DNA of 64,000 bases from Janibacter terrae NBRC 107853 (GTDB lineage Bacteria; Actinomycetota; Actinomycetes; Actinomycetales; Dermatophilaceae): assembly GCF_001591405.1 (NCBI RefSeq), contig NZ_BCUV01000006.1, forward strand, positions 496,001 through 560,000. Direction: 5' to 3'. A program made the translations under genes and the position numbers. The stretch's first letter is position 1, and the number at the start of each line of letters is the position of its first letter. Below, in pieces: positions 1 to 9,991 of the stretch. The notes under the pieces are model-generated. The model was not told where the DNA came from, made no database searches, and was given only the letters and a program-made list of their open reading frames with translations.

Positions 1-530
1 AGTCCTATATTCCAGAGCGGCCGGACTTGCGGGGCCGCGCGGAGGCGATCCTCGCGGAGACCGCGCGGCGCTTCGGCAAGGCCGTCGTGCCGCTCGACCA
101 GATCACTCAGATGGCCGCTGGTGGCGTGTGGCACCACTCGGCGTACTACCTGCGCAAGCAGGCCGAGTGGGAGGCGCTCCGCGCCAGCGGCGCCGAGGGC
201 GGCACGAGCTCAGGTGGCCTGAACGGCCGCACCGCCGAAGGCGGCACGAGCTCCGGGTCGCTCAACGGCCGGGGCGCGTTCGTGCGCTCCCCCAGCAAGC
301 ACCTGGGCCGCACCTACGTCACACCCGCGCAGTCCTACGGCGGCGCGTCCGGCCGGTCGAGCAACTCGCAGGTCATCGCGCGTCTGCACCCCCAGGACGC
401 GGCTCTCATCGCGCGAGTGGCGCGACGCCCGGTCGAGATCGAGATCGACGGCGTGAAGCTGGCCCGCGCCAATTCGGTTGCGAACCGCCGGCACGGCTCG
501 GCACGGACAGGAGCACTCAATGGCGGATGA
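1..530 (+). CDS. Tape measure protein, C-terminal part (copy A, cut by window edge)
   Basis: The reading frame is open from the first bases (codons in phase from position 3) and matches the last 176 residues of the complete tape measure protein at 41413-45027. The truncation is only the window edge. The C-terminal tail is rich in Gly, Ser and Thr with a short repeated Gly-Gly-Thr-Ser-Ser segment. Confidence 0.95.
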   Translation, partial: SYIPERPDLRGRAEAILAETARRFGKAVVPLDQITQMAAGGVWHHSAYYLRKQAEWEALRASGAEGGTSSGGLNGRTAEGGTSSGSLNGRGAFVRSPSKHLGRTYVTPAQSYGGASGRSSNSQVIARLHPQDAALIARVARRPVEIEIDGVKLARANSVANRRHGSARTGALNGG

Positions 531-1368
531 CCTGTGCGGCCTCTACTGGATCGGGCACGTCGGAAGCCTGCACCCGATCCTGCTGCACGTCGGCGAGCAC
601 AAGCGCACGTCGCAGCCGCGGGTGAGCCTGTCGGAGACCCTGTCTGGGCGTGTCCTGGCGCAGCTGTCGCCGCGTCGCACCGCCCCGCGGTCGTGGTCGA
701 TCGGTGGCCCGGACGAGCTGGTGAAGGACGTCGCGGCCCTCGGTGAGGTGCTCGCGGGTCTGCGCCCGCCGTATGTGTGGGTGGAGCCGTGGGCGCAGGT
801 GACGAACCTTCTGACTCCGCGCTCGAGCCTGTGGCAGGACACGGTGGCCGCGCAGTTCTCGGTGTCGATGGCTGGCCGCTACCCACTGGATGGTGGCGGG
901 TACGCGGCGGCGACGGTGGTGCAGTCGAACGTCGCGCAGTCGATGATCTCGGGTGCGGCCCCGGTCGTGCAGGGGCTGCCGGTGACGGTCGCCGCGTGGG
1001 TGGCTGGCACGTCCGCGCGCGTCAACGGACAGTTCCTCGACTCCAACCGGGTCGCGATCAGTCAGTTCGCGGGCAACACCGTGACCGGCGTGGACGTGCT
1101 GCGCCGGTCGCACAAGACGTTCACGCCCGCCGAGGTGCCGTCCAACGCTGTCGCGGTCCGCCTCTTCACGACCAACGCCAGCGTCGCGGCGCGCGCGCAG
1201 GTGACGTGGACGTCCGGGCCCGTGGACTGGTCCATCGGCGGTGGCGCGTCCACGGTCGTCGTCACCGACGAGTCCCTGGACACGACGTGGGCTGTCCCTG
1301 ACCCGGGCTTCGCGCACGGTCGCCGCGCGTCCGTCGCGTTCACCGTGACCGAGATCGGCGCTCCCTGA
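520..1368 (+). CDS. Distal tail-type minor tail protein (copy A)
   Basis: Identical to 45017-45865, where the full description is given. It starts 11 bases inside the end of the tape measure gene and is preceded by an ACAGGAG ribosome site. Confidence 0.75.
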   Translation: MADDLCGLYWIGHVGSLHPILLHVGEHKRTSQPRVSLSETLSGRVLAQLSPRRTAPRSWSIGGPDELVKDVAALGEVLAGLRPPYVWVEPWAQVTNLLTPRSSLWQDTVAAQFSVSMAGRYPLDGGGYAAATVVQSNVAQSMISGAAPVVQGLPVTVAAWVAGTSARVNGQFLDSNRVAISQFAGNTVTGVDVLRRSHKTFTPAEVPSNAVAVRLFTTNASVAARAQVTWTSGPVDWSIGGGASTVVVTDESLDTTWAVPDPGFAHGRRASVAFTVTEIGAP

Positions 1369-3572
1369 TGCGGCCCGGGAACTGGCCGGACCGCGACGTC
1401 CGGCACTTCGATGTGGTCGCCCGCTTCAACGGCGGCCCTCCCGTGCTCGTGGAGTCGATGCGCCTGTCGCACTCGATGATCGACGGGCACCCCTCGGGTC
1501 ACGGCGGCGGCATGTCCACGTCGGGGTCCATCACGATCTTGCGGGACGCGGTCGCCTCGTCGCTCAGCCCCGAGCCGTGGGGCCGCCAGGGCGACTTCCC
1601 CCCGCGCTCGGGCACCCCGGTCACCATCGACATCACCGACGGCGAGGGCCAGTCGTGGCGCCGCCTGACCGGGATCACGGAGCGCGCCACCGGGTCCTTC
1701 TCGTCGCGCTCGGTGACGATCCCCGTGCGGGACCAGGTCGACAAGCTGGGCGTGGTCGTCTCGTCCGGTCCGATGCTGGACATTCACCCGCCGCTGGCCG
1801 ACGGCGGCGAGTACCGCCGCCCCCGCGCGTGCGCTGAGTGGCTGCTGGACCGGGCCGCCCGCGCCGCCGGGTGGTACGCCACCCCGCAGATGCGGTGGGA
1901 AGCGATCTTCTCCGCACCGATGGTCGGGTCGCTGTGGCCCGAGCGCGGGTCGCTGCAGTCGTCCACCAACTCGGCGGGCGACGGCGGGCCCACGATCGCG
2001 TGGACGTCGCAGTGGCAGGCCATCAAGGACGCCTCCGCGATCTGGGACACGACGGGCACGACGAGCATCCCCGAGCTGACGATGGCGCTGCACACGCAGG
2101 CGGCGGGCACGTCGATGCGAGTGCAGGTCACGTCGGAGGCTGGCTACGGCGCCTACGTGCTGACGGACTCGGGCGGATCGATCCGTTTCGGGACGGTCGA
2201 CGGCGGCACGATCACGGAGCGCGGCACCCTCGCGAAGGGGGCGGCGACCCGGGTGGGGCTGCGGGTGACGACCACGGCCGGCGGCACGATGGGCATCACG
2301 GTCCGCACGGACACGGGCGCTCAGGCCACGGCCACGCCCCCGTCTGACCCGACCTACGCGTCACTGACCTTCTCGCGGGTGCGGGTGTACGGGACCGGCA
2401 TCCTCGGGTGGGTGCAGGTGCTCGCCAACCCGGGCACGCAGTGGATGCTCCTGGACGTCCCGACGTCGCCGACCAACGCGGTGCAGCGCGTCGGTGAGAC
2501 CCCTGAGCGGTGGGACGCGGCCCCGCAGGTGTGGGACTCGACCGCCGTGGACCTGCTCTCGTCGTGGGCGCGCGCGACGTGCGGGCAGGTGTGGATCGAC
2601 ATGGACGGCCGCCTGCAGATCGCGGCCCGTGGCGTGCTCGAGGCGGTCGGGTCCGTGCTGACCCTGTCCTCTCGTGACGCGCTGCTGGACGTGGACTGGG
2701 AGGACGACGGGATGCACGTCGCCCGGCAGGTGCGCGTGCTGCACCAGCACCCGAAGATCCAGCGCGGCCGGTACGCGCAGTGGCGGGTGTGGCAGGGACG
2801 CGCGCAGACCCTCTCCGCGGGCGAGGAGGACATCACGACGGTGGAGATCCCCGACGACGAGGACTGGATCTCGCTCGACGCGTCCCCGCACCGGGTGACG
2901 ACCACGACGAACCGCCTCGACATCCTCCGCAACACCGTCATCGGCGGGATGCAGATCAGCGACACGGCCGACTCGACCAACGTGCCCGCCGCGTTCCTGG
3001 ACACGTCCATGACGGTCGACGGGCCGCGCGCGTGGGAGGTGCGCGTCGCCCCGTGGGCCACGCTCGACCCGTCGCAGTCGGTCGTGACGATGGTCCCCGA
3101 GGAACTGACCAGCGTCCCCAAGCGCTACCGCGGCCTCCCGCTGCCGGACGTGAAGGCGAAGGCGCGGGTCTACCGCCTCGAGCGGGAGACCATCGTCGAC
3201 ACGGTGCCCGGCGACTACGCGACGGTGCAGATGTACGAGCACGACGCGGGCTGGTGGGTGCAGAACGGGGACCGCCGCACCCTCCTGCACACCTTCCTGC
3301 GCTACCAGATGGGTGAGCAGCAGCCGTGCCCCACGGACGTCTCGGTCGCCCCGGACCTGCGCGTGGAGCTCGGCGACGTCATCACCATCGAGGACGCCGA
3401 CCGGACCGGGGTGCGCGTGGTGATGCTCACCACCGGCATCGACGAGGACTTCTCTGTGGGCTCGGGCCTGTCGATGAGCCTGTCCGGCCGCGAGATCGGC
3501 TGGGCGCTGCCGTCCGCACTGACACCTGACGACGCCGGGCACACCCCCGCATGGACCTTGGAGGCTTCCTGA
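1368..3572 (+). CDS. Large minor tail protein, probable tail hub (copy A)
   Basis: Identical to 45865-48069 (see there). Its start shares one base with the stop of the preceding gene (TGATG). Confidence 0.75.
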   Translation: MRPGNWPDRDVRHFDVVARFNGGPPVLVESMRLSHSMIDGHPSGHGGGMSTSGSITILRDAVASSLSPEPWGRQGDFPPRSGTPVTIDITDGEGQSWRRLTGITERATGSFSSRSVTIPVRDQVDKLGVVVSSGPMLDIHPPLADGGEYRRPRACAEWLLDRAARAAGWYATPQMRWEAIFSAPMVGSLWPERGSLQSSTNSAGDGGPTIAWTSQWQAIKDASAIWDTTGTTSIPELTMALHTQAAGTSMRVQVTSEAGYGAYVLTDSGGSIRFGTVDGGTITERGTLAKGAATRVGLRVTTTAGGTMGITVRTDTGAQATATPPSDPTYASLTFSRVRVYGTGILGWVQVLANPGTQWMLLDVPTSPTNAVQRVGETPERWDAAPQVWDSTAVDLLSSWARATCGQVWIDMDGRLQIAARGVLEAVGSVLTLSSRDALLDVDWEDDGMHVARQVRVLHQHPKIQRGRYAQWRVWQGRAQTLSAGEEDITTVEIPDDEDWISLDASPHRVTTTTNRLDILRNTVIGGMQISDTADSTNVPAAFLDTSMTVDGPRAWEVRVAPWATLDPSQSVVTMVPEELTSVPKRYRGLPLPDVKAKARVYRLERETIVDTVPGDYATVQMYEHDAGWWVQNGDRRTLLHTFLRYQMGEQQPCPTDVSVAPDLRVELGDVITIEDADRTGVRVVMLTTGIDEDFSVGSGLSMSLSGREIGWALPSALTPDDAGHTPAWTLEAS

Positions 3573-5509
3573 TGGCAGACCGGACCACACCGCAGGGCCT
3601 GCAGGTCTTCGACTCCGGCGACCCGGGCGCGGTCATCAACAATGGGATGGCCTCGGCTGACTCGACGGACGCGGCGATCGGTCGTGTCGCGCAGACCGCT
3701 GGCGAGGCCAAGGCTGCCGCGGTGCCCGTCGCGTCGATCTCCGGGGACAACGCCGACACCTGGACGTCGATGGGCTCGCGCATGGCGTGGGCCGTGCACG
3801 GCGTCGCCAACACCCCCCGGGCGGGAGTGTCGTGGCGCATCGACACCACGGTGCTCGCGTCGTCGGCGATCCTGCAGGTCGCGACCGCCATCGGTCTCGC
3901 GAGCGAGCAGTGGTCTCGCTTCAAGGGGTCGGTGTCGTGGACGGCATGGTCCCGCATGGATCAGGGCGCGGCCGTGGAGGCCCTGCAGCCGCAGATCGCG
4001 GCCGCGGGGTCTGGCGGCTCCCCTGCCGGGTGGCGGCGGGTGCCGCTGGCTCTGACGGTCGGGCAGGGCGCGGCCACGCAGACGGGCACCACGGGTGGGG
4101 TGCGCTTGCCCGTGCACCCCGGCGTGGCCGTCTCCCGCTGGCGCCTGCACGCGACCAACGTCAACCCGCGCTTCGGCTCCCCCTCCGGCACGGTCACCGT
4201 GTCTGGCGTGTGGGTCGGCGCTGCGGGTGCGACCGCCGGCACGTGGGCGTCCGCACCGACGAAGGTCTCCAACGGCAGCGCGGGCGCATCGGCCGGCGAG
4301 TGGGTCTCGGAGTGGATCAGCACCCCCATCCCCGCGTCGTCGTCCACGCTCATCGGCGCCGCATGGTCCGTCTCGGGCACGTCCACGGTCCAGCAGACCT
4401 TCGCGGTCGGGCACACCACGACGCAGACCGACGCGGGCAACAACGCCGCCGCCGTCACCGCGTCGTCGTCGGTGCCGCTGCACTGGTGGGTGGAGGCCGA
4501 GGTGCCCGCCGCAACGCCCACCCTCGCCGTCATCGGCGACTCCATCGCCTCCGGTGTCGGCTCCACCCGTGGCGTGGCCGACTCGTGGCCCGCGATCTGG
4601 GGACGCACCAACGGCGTCCTCGTCTCGCACTACAGCGCGTCCGGTGATGCGCTGTCCGCGTGGGGTGACTCGACCGCCTACAAGTGGTCGATGTACCCCG
4701 GCGCGGGCAGGCCCGACGCGGCCGTCCTCGTCCTCGGCTCCAACGACATCTTCGGCGGCGCGACTCTCGCGACGCTGCAGACCAACGCGGGCAAGGTCGC
4801 CGACGCCGCCAAGCTCGTGTTGGGCGCGCCGCTGCACCTGGGCACTATCACCCCCCGCGATGGCGTCACCGGGGCGATGGAGACCGTGCGCCGCGACTAC
4901 AACACGTGGCTGCGCGGGCGTCCTCTCGCGGCCCGGTCGGTGTCCGAGGTCAGCGCGGCCGTGTCCACGGATGACGAGACGCTCACGCCCGCGATGACGT
5001 CCGACGGCATCCACCTGACCACGGCCGGGTCGACGGCCGCCGCAGGGACCGTGTCGAAGGCGACCGTCATGGCACCCGCCCCGACCGTCGCGGCCGCGCA
5101 GGTCAGCGACGCCACGACCACGGGCCGTGCCGTGATGACCGCCACGGACGCCGCCGCCGCACGCACAGCGATAGGCGCGGCCGAGCAGCGCGACACCGGC
5201 TGGCGCGCCCTGACCGGCGGCACGAAGGTGCAAAGGGTCGGCTCGACCGTCTTCGTCCAGTACTACGGGAGCCTGCCCGCTGGCACCGGGGACATCGACG
5301 CCGACACCCTCCCCGTCGGTTTCCGGCCCAAGTGGCACGCCGCCGCCGCCTACCACATCGGCCCGACGTCGCTCGCCAAGGCCCTCGTCCTCACCACCGG
5401 GCAGGTCCGCTTCTACGGCATCACCGCCTCGGGAGCCTTCGTCACCCTGACCGTCGCCTACGCGACCCCCGACGCGTGGCCCACCACCCTGCCCGGCACC
5501 CCAGCCTGA
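3572..5509 (+). CDS. Tail protein with SGNH hydrolase domain (copy A)
   Basis: Identical to 48069-50006 (see there). The start at 3572 was chosen because a GGAGG lies upstream and it overlaps the preceding stop (TGATG); a start seven codons earlier lacks such a site. Confidence 0.85.
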   Translation: MADRTTPQGLQVFDSGDPGAVINNGMASADSTDAAIGRVAQTAGEAKAAAVPVASISGDNADTWTSMGSRMAWAVHGVANTPRAGVSWRIDTTVLASSAILQVATAIGLASEQWSRFKGSVSWTAWSRMDQGAAVEALQPQIAAAGSGGSPAGWRRVPLALTVGQGAATQTGTTGGVRLPVHPGVAVSRWRLHATNVNPRFGSPSGTVTVSGVWVGAAGATAGTWASAPTKVSNGSAGASAGEWVSEWISTPIPASSSTLIGAAWSVSGTSTVQQTFAVGHTTTQTDAGNNAAAVTASSSVPLHWWVEAEVPAATPTLAVIGDSIASGVGSTRGVADSWPAIWGRTNGVLVSHYSASGDALSAWGDSTAYKWSMYPGAGRPDAAVLVLGSNDIFGGATLATLQTNAGKVADAAKLVLGAPLHLGTITPRDGVTGAMETVRRDYNTWLRGRPLAARSVSEVSAAVSTDDETLTPAMTSDGIHLTTAGSTAAAGTVSKATVMAPAPTVAAAQVSDATTTGRAVMTATDAAAARTAIGAAEQRDTGWRALTGGTKVQRVGSTVFVQYYGSLPAGTGDIDADTLPVGFRPKWHAAAAYHIGPTSLAKALVLTTGQVRFYGITASGAFVTLTVAYATPDAWPTTLPGTPA

Positions 5510-5525
5510 CCCGAGAGGACACCCC

Positions 5526-5714
5526 ATGCCCGACCTGACCGCCCTCACCGACGACGACCTCGACACCCTCCGCCGCGACGTGCTCACCGAACAGGAACGC
5601 CGCGCCCGCGTGACCGCCGCACCCGAGCAGCTCGCCGACCTGACCCGCTCAGCCGTCGAGTCCGGCGCCGACCCCGACACCCTCCGCGCCGCCGTCGAAG
5701 ACGCCCTGACCTGA
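5526..5714 (+). CDS. Small acidic hypothetical protein (copy A)
   Basis: Identical to 50023-50211. It encodes 62 residues, charged and helical, with no recognised family. Confidence 0.6.
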   Translation: MPDLTALTDDDLDTLRRDVLTEQERRARVTAAPEQLADLTRSAVESGADPDTLRAAVEDALT

Positions 5715-5719
5715 CAGGA

Positions 5720-5749
5720 CCGCCCCGAGTCGTGCAGGACCCGGGGCGG
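5720..5749 (+). terminator. Terminator-like hairpin after the tail genes (copy A)
   Basis: CCGCCCCG (5720-5727) pairs with CGGGGCGG (5742-5749) across a 14-base loop. It lies just after the 62-residue gene and before the lysis genes. There is no clear T-tract, so termination is uncertain. Confidence 0.4.
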
Positions 5750-5843
5750 CCAAGCACCACCCTCCCACCCCACCCAGGCCGCCGCCTGAGCATTCCTGCT
5801 CACGGCGCCTGCTGCACCAGGAGCGCCGACGATGAGGAGCGAC

Positions 5844-6314
5844 ATGCCCAACCGCATCTATCGGGGCTCCCACCCGCCACGGAAGATCGACCACGTCCTG
5901 GCACACCCCTACGAGGTCCTCATGGCCGCCGCTGGCCTGATCGCGTGCGCGGCCCTCCTAGCAGCCGAGCTCGGGGCGCCCATCACCATCTCGCCGACCA
6001 TGCGGGACCTGCCCTCGACCGTCGCGTGGCTCGTCGGCGCGTCCGGCGTCGTCGGCAACACGCTCGTCATCGCCGGCGTCTTCGACGACGGTGAGGACCT
6101 GATGCGCGGCTGGATGATCGAGCGCGTCGGGCTCGTCGCCGCCATCACCTCGTGGGGCGCCTACTCGCTCGCCGTCGCCGTCATCCACCCCGGCGCCGCG
6201 ATCTCCTACGCCGTCACCCTCTTCGTCGCCGGCGCGCACGCCGTGAGATTCGTGGCGACCCTGCGCGAGGAGTCCACGACCCGCACCGCCATCCGCACCC
6301 ACGGAGACCTGTGA
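5844..6314 (+). CDS. Four-helix membrane protein (copy A)
   Basis: Identical to 50341-50811 (see there). Confidence 0.7.
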   Translation: MPNRIYRGSHPPRKIDHVLAHPYEVLMAAAGLIACAALLAAELGAPITISPTMRDLPSTVAWLVGASGVVGNTLVIAGVFDDGEDLMRGWMIERVGLVAAITSWGAYSLAVAVIHPGAAISYAVTLFVAGAHAVRFVATLREESTTRTAIRTHGDL

Positions 6315-6727
6315 TGGACGGCGGGCAGATCACCGCCCTGACCGGGCTCCTCGTCGCTCTCGGCTCCGGCGCGTCATGGCTGATCGTGCGCTGGGACAAG
6401 CGCCGCTCCGCCGTGCCCCGCAGCCAGGCCGCGACCGCGCAGGCCGCGCAGTCCATGACCGACGCCCTCGACATCGTGCAGCGCTCTCTCGGTGAGGACC
6501 TGACCCGGGTGCGACGCGAGGCCGACGAGGACCGCAGGAAGCACCGTGCCGACCGCGACGCCGACCGGGCCCGACTCGACGCACTCGACACCGAGGTGCA
6601 GGCCCTGCGACGCGAGGTCCGCACCATCCGCACCGCGTGGGCCGACTGGTACCAAGGCCTCGTCGACCGCTGGCACATCCACCGGGAGCAGCCCGCGCCG
6701 CCCATGCCTCCCACGCTCGACGCCTGA
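6314..6727 (+). CDS. Membrane-anchored coiled-coil protein (copy A)
   Basis: Identical to 50811-51224 (see there). Confidence 0.7.
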   Translation: MDGGQITALTGLLVALGSGASWLIVRWDKRRSAVPRSQAATAQAAQSMTDALDIVQRSLGEDLTRVRREADEDRRKHRADRDADRARLDALDTEVQALRREVRTIRTAWADWYQGLVDRWHIHREQPAPPMPPTLDA

Positions 6728-6796
6728 CCCCCGTTCGCCCTTCGCCCCCGCGCCATCCCGGTCCGGGGGTTTCGTCTTGCCCGAAGGAGTCCACCC

Positions 6797-7684
6797 ATGA
6801 GCGTCACCGTCGACCGCACCACGCAGCGGTACTCGTCCGGGGAGCAGGACGCGCCACGCATGGTCCTGCTGCACACCACCGAAGGGTGGGGCTGGCCGTC
6901 CTACGGCGGCGGCGGGTCCGCGCCGCACGCCACGATCAAGCCGCTGCCCGGCGTCGGCATCGAGGTCCGCGAGCACATCCCCTTCGGCCAGTTCGGCAAG
7001 GCCCTGGCGAACCGCGCGGGCGGGGTGCAAACCAACACCACCGGCGTCCTGCAGTTCGAGCTCATGGGCACCTGCGACGAGTCCCGCAGCGGCCTGTACT
7101 TCTGGCCCAACGCCGACGACCAGGTGCTCGCCGCCCTCGCCGACTACCTGCGACCGATCATGCGCCAGTACGGCATCCCGCACACCTCCGACGTGACGTG
7201 GAAGGACTACAACGCCGGCCGCATCCCCTCGTCCTACGGGCTGTCCAACGGGGTGCGGATGTCCCACACCAGGTGGATGACCTTCCGCGGCATCTGCGGC
7301 CACCAGCACGCGCCCGAGAACGACCACGGCGACCCCGGCAACTTCCCCATCGACACCCTGCTCCGCCACCTCGGCGGCACGACCACCACCACCTCACAGG
7401 AAGACGACACCGACATGGCCTCCCTCTCCGACATCGCCGCCGCCGTCCGCGACGGCATCACCGCCCACTGGTCCGAGTCCGTCAGCATCCCCGGCGAGAC
7501 CAAGCCCCGCACCCGCAACCAGATCCTCATCTGGGGCTACACCCGCGCCGGCGCCGCGGCCCGCGACTCGCAGAAGGCACTCGCGGTCGCTCGCGCCGTC
7601 GCCCGCCGGCAGGGCCTCACCGACGACCAACTCGACGACATCGAGGACAAGGTCGACCGGCTCATCGACCGGACCGAGTCGTGA
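6797..7684 (+). CDS. Endolysin, N-acetylmuramoyl-L-alanine amidase (copy A)
   Basis: Identical to 51294-52181 (see there). Confidence 0.85.
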   Translation: MSVTVDRTTQRYSSGEQDAPRMVLLHTTEGWGWPSYGGGGSAPHATIKPLPGVGIEVREHIPFGQFGKALANRAGGVQTNTTGVLQFELMGTCDESRSGLYFWPNADDQVLAALADYLRPIMRQYGIPHTSDVTWKDYNAGRIPSSYGLSNGVRMSHTRWMTFRGICGHQHAPENDHGDPGNFPIDTLLRHLGGTTTTTSQEDDTDMASLSDIAAAVRDGITAHWSESVSIPGETKPRTRNQILIWGYTRAGAAARDSQKALAVARAVARRQGLTDDQLDDIEDKVDRLIDRTES

Positions 7685-7839
7685 AGCGCGGCCTCTTCGA
7701 CCACGTCGCCGACTACCTCTCGGTGCCGGACCACGACGCCGTGATCGTCCAGGCCCTCGGCCTGCTCGCCGCCGGCGCCTTCCTCGCGCTGTACGGCGCC
7801 CTGCGCCTCCTGCCCAAGAAGATCGGAGCCTCCGCATGA
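7681..7839 (+). CDS. Small single-helix membrane protein, holin candidate (copy A)
   Basis: Identical to 52178-52336 (see there). The GTG start overlaps the endolysin stop by four bases. Confidence 0.6.
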   Translation: MKRGLFDHVADYLSVPDHDAVIVQALGLLAAGAFLALYGALRLLPKKIGASA

Positions 7840-8405
7840 ACGCCTACGAGCTCAAGGCCCTGCAGCGCCGCGGCATCACCGTCTCAGCGCTCGGCTGCGT
7901 CATGCTCGACGTCACCAGCCCGCCCATCAGCCGTCTCCTGCCCGCGACGTGGCTCTACTCCTCGCCGCACCCGGACCGGCGATGGATCAGCGGCGCGCAG
8001 GACGAAGGGCACGTCACCCTGCTCTACGGCCTCCTCGACAACGCCCACACCATCCGCGAGGACATCGACGAGGCCCTCGACGGGTGGGATCCGGGCACGA
8101 TCGAGACCGCCCACGTCGGCGTCTTCCCCTCCCCCTTCGACGACGAGCCCTACTCCTGCATCGTCGCCCACCTCGCACTCACCGAGCAGCTGCGCGACGC
8201 GCACGCCCGCCTCTCGCTCCTGCCGCACATCGACACCCACCCCGAGTACAAGCCCCACGTCACCCTCGCCTACGTGCGCCGCGAGTACGAGGGGGACGCG
8301 GTCCGGCTCATCGAGCAGGAACTCGGCTGCGTCAAGGGCGGCCTCGACTTCGAGCCCGTCGCCCTCAACTACGGATACCCGCCCAAGATCGGAGCCACGT
8401 CATGA
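7836..8405 (+). CDS. 2H phosphoesterase, Acb1-like (copy A)
   Basis: Identical to 52333-52902 (see there). Confidence 0.7.
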   Translation: MNAYELKALQRRGITVSALGCVMLDVTSPPISRLLPATWLYSSPHPDRRWISGAQDEGHVTLLYGLLDNAHTIREDIDEALDGWDPGTIETAHVGVFPSPFDDEPYSCIVAHLALTEQLRDAHARLSLLPHIDTHPEYKPHVTLAYVRREYEGDAVRLIEQELGCVKGGLDFEPVALNYGYPPKIGATS

Positions 8406-8704
8406 CCGCCCCCACTCGCGCCTCCCGGCACGCCCTCAAGACCGACGCCCGCAACCGGGCGTGGCGCACCCTCCTGCAGGGGCTCGCCACCGACGTCCTC
8501 GTTGCGCTCGCCGCCGCGCTCCTCGCGTGGCTCCCCGACGCCGACATCACCAGCGGTGAGGCGTGGGCCGTCATCGGCGTCACCCTCGCCAAGACCGCAC
8601 TCACCACGGCCGCGTCGTGGATCATGCGAGCCAAGCTCGACGGGTCCGCCCTGCCCACGCCGCTGCCGCCGGCCGACCCGGGCGAGCCCGACGACACACC
8701 CTGA
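8402..8704 (+). CDS. Two-helix membrane protein, holin candidate (copy A)
   Basis: Identical to 52899-53201 (see there). Confidence 0.6.
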   Translation: MTAPTRASRHALKTDARNRAWRTLLQGLATDVLVALAAALLAWLPDADITSGEAWAVIGVTLAKTALTTAASWIMRAKLDGSALPTPLPPADPGEPDDTP

Positions 8705-8723
8705 CACCGGTGCCCTACGCTGT

Positions 8724-8755
8724 GCCGCGACCCTGCCCTTCGAACGGGTCGCGGC
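8724..8755. other. Hairpin 1 of a triple hairpin region (copy A)
   Basis: GCCGCGACCC (8724-8733) pairs perfectly with GGGTCGCGGC (8746-8755) across a 12-base loop. It is the first of three strong hairpins in the 212 bases between the holin candidate and the next gene. Confidence 0.7.
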
Positions 8756-8788
8756 GGTCGAGCACAGGCAGAGGGGACCCGACCGCCA

Positions 8789-8830
8789 GCAGCACCCCCG
8801 TCGCCTCCCCCCCGATGGCGGGGGTGCTGC
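8789..8830. other. Hairpin 2 of a triple hairpin region (copy A)
   Basis: GCAGCACCCCCG (8789-8800) pairs perfectly with CGGGGGTGCTGC (8819-8830) across an 18-base loop. Confidence 0.7.
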
Positions 8831-8848
8831 GCCCCTACTCACACCACT

Positions 8849-8885
8849 GAGCGCCCCCTTCGCCACCACGGTGAAGGGGGCGCTC
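8849..8885 (+). terminator. Strong terminator-like hairpin 3 (copy A)
   Basis: GAGCGCCCCCTTC (8849-8861) pairs perfectly with GAAGGGGGCGCTC (8873-8885), and the stem can extend inward by three more pairs. It is followed by TTGTCG. This is the likely end of the late transcript, although the T-run is short. Confidence 0.65.
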
Positions 8886-8916
8886 TTGTCGTACCTGCGT
8901 GCCACGATCCCGCCTC

Positions 8917-9138
8917 ATGTGGCGCTACACCCTCCGCGACCTCCACCCCGGCGACGACCCCGAAGCCTGGGCCTGCGAGCTCGCCGACGAAGGGTGGCGC
9001 CTGTGGATCCCCGGCAACACCGGCGCCGACACGGTCATCAACGGCCGCGCGGTGCGCCGCTACAGCCTCCGCAAGTGGACCGGACCCGGCGACCCGCCAC
9101 CCAACGACTGGGACTGTCACCGCGCAGTGGCATCCTGA
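8917..9138 (+). CDS. Small hypothetical protein (copy A)
   Basis: Identical to 53414-53635 (see there). Confidence 0.6.
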   Translation: MWRYTLRDLHPGDDPEAWACELADEGWRLWIPGNTGADTVINGRAVRRYSLRKWTGPGDPPPNDWDCHRAVAS

Positions 9139-9142
9139 CCGC

Positions 9143-9970
9143 ATGACGAAGGGGATCGTGGGGGCGGCAGTCGCGATGCTCGCGCTCAGCGGGTGCGCCG
9201 TCCCGGCCGGGAGCGAGCCCGAGGCGATCACCACCACGGTCACCGCCACGCACGAAGAAGTCGTGGTCGTCGTGGAAGAGCCGCCCGTCACCAAGACCGA
9301 GACGGTCACCGCCACGGCCACACCCGAGCCCTCGAGGACCAGCAACACGCCGAAGCCCACCACCACACCGTCGGGCACGTCCGCCACGCTGACCGTGCTC
9401 GCGCAGCTGCCGGTGAAGGGCCGGGCCCCGAAGACCAGGTACGACCGCGCCATGTTCGGGCAAGCCTGGTCCGACGACGTCACCGAGCAGTACGGCCACA
9501 ACGGCTGCGACACCCGCAACGACATCCTCCGGCGCGACCTCACCGACGTCGTCATCAAGCCCGGCACCAACGACTGCGTGGCCCTCTCCGGCACCCTCCG
9601 CGACCCCTACACCGGCCGCAGTATCCCCTTCGTCCGTGGCCAAGCCACCTCGAGCGCGGTGCAGATCGACCACGTTGTCGCGCTGTCCAACGCCTGGCAG
9701 ACCGGCGCGCAACAGCTCACGCCGGAGCAGCGGCAGAACTTCGCGAACGACCCCCTGAACCTGCTCGCGGTCGACGGGCCGACGAACGCGCAGAAGGGCG
9801 ACGGGGACGCCGCGACCTGGCTCCCACCCCGCAAGCCCTACCGGTGCGACTATGCCGCCCGCCAGGTGGCCGTGAAGAAGAAGCACAACCTGTGGGTCAC
9901 CCCGCCCGAAAAGGAAGCTCTGAACCGGATACTCTCCGGCTGTGGGGGCACGCCACTGCCGACCCGCTAG
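9143..9970 (+). CDS. Secreted HNH-family nuclease lipoprotein (copy A)
   Basis: Identical to 53640-54467 (see there). Confidence 0.8.
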   Translation: MTKGIVGAAVAMLALSGCAVPAGSEPEAITTTVTATHEEVVVVVEEPPVTKTETVTATATPEPSRTSNTPKPTTTPSGTSATLTVLAQLPVKGRAPKTRYDRAMFGQAWSDDVTEQYGHNGCDTRNDILRRDLTDVVIKPGTNDCVALSGTLRDPYTGRSIPFVRGQATSSAVQIDHVVALSNAWQTGAQQLTPEQRQNFANDPLNLLAVDGPTNAQKGDGDAATWLPPRKPYRCDYAARQVAVKKKHNLWVTPPEKEALNRILSGCGGTPLPTR

Positions 9971-9991
9971 GCATCTTCGGGGAGGAAGATC

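Noticed and set aside
6727-6796. Hairpin in the gap before the endolysin
   Set aside because: Only 6-7 pairs between C-rich and G-rich runs with variable pairing; expected by chance in this base composition.
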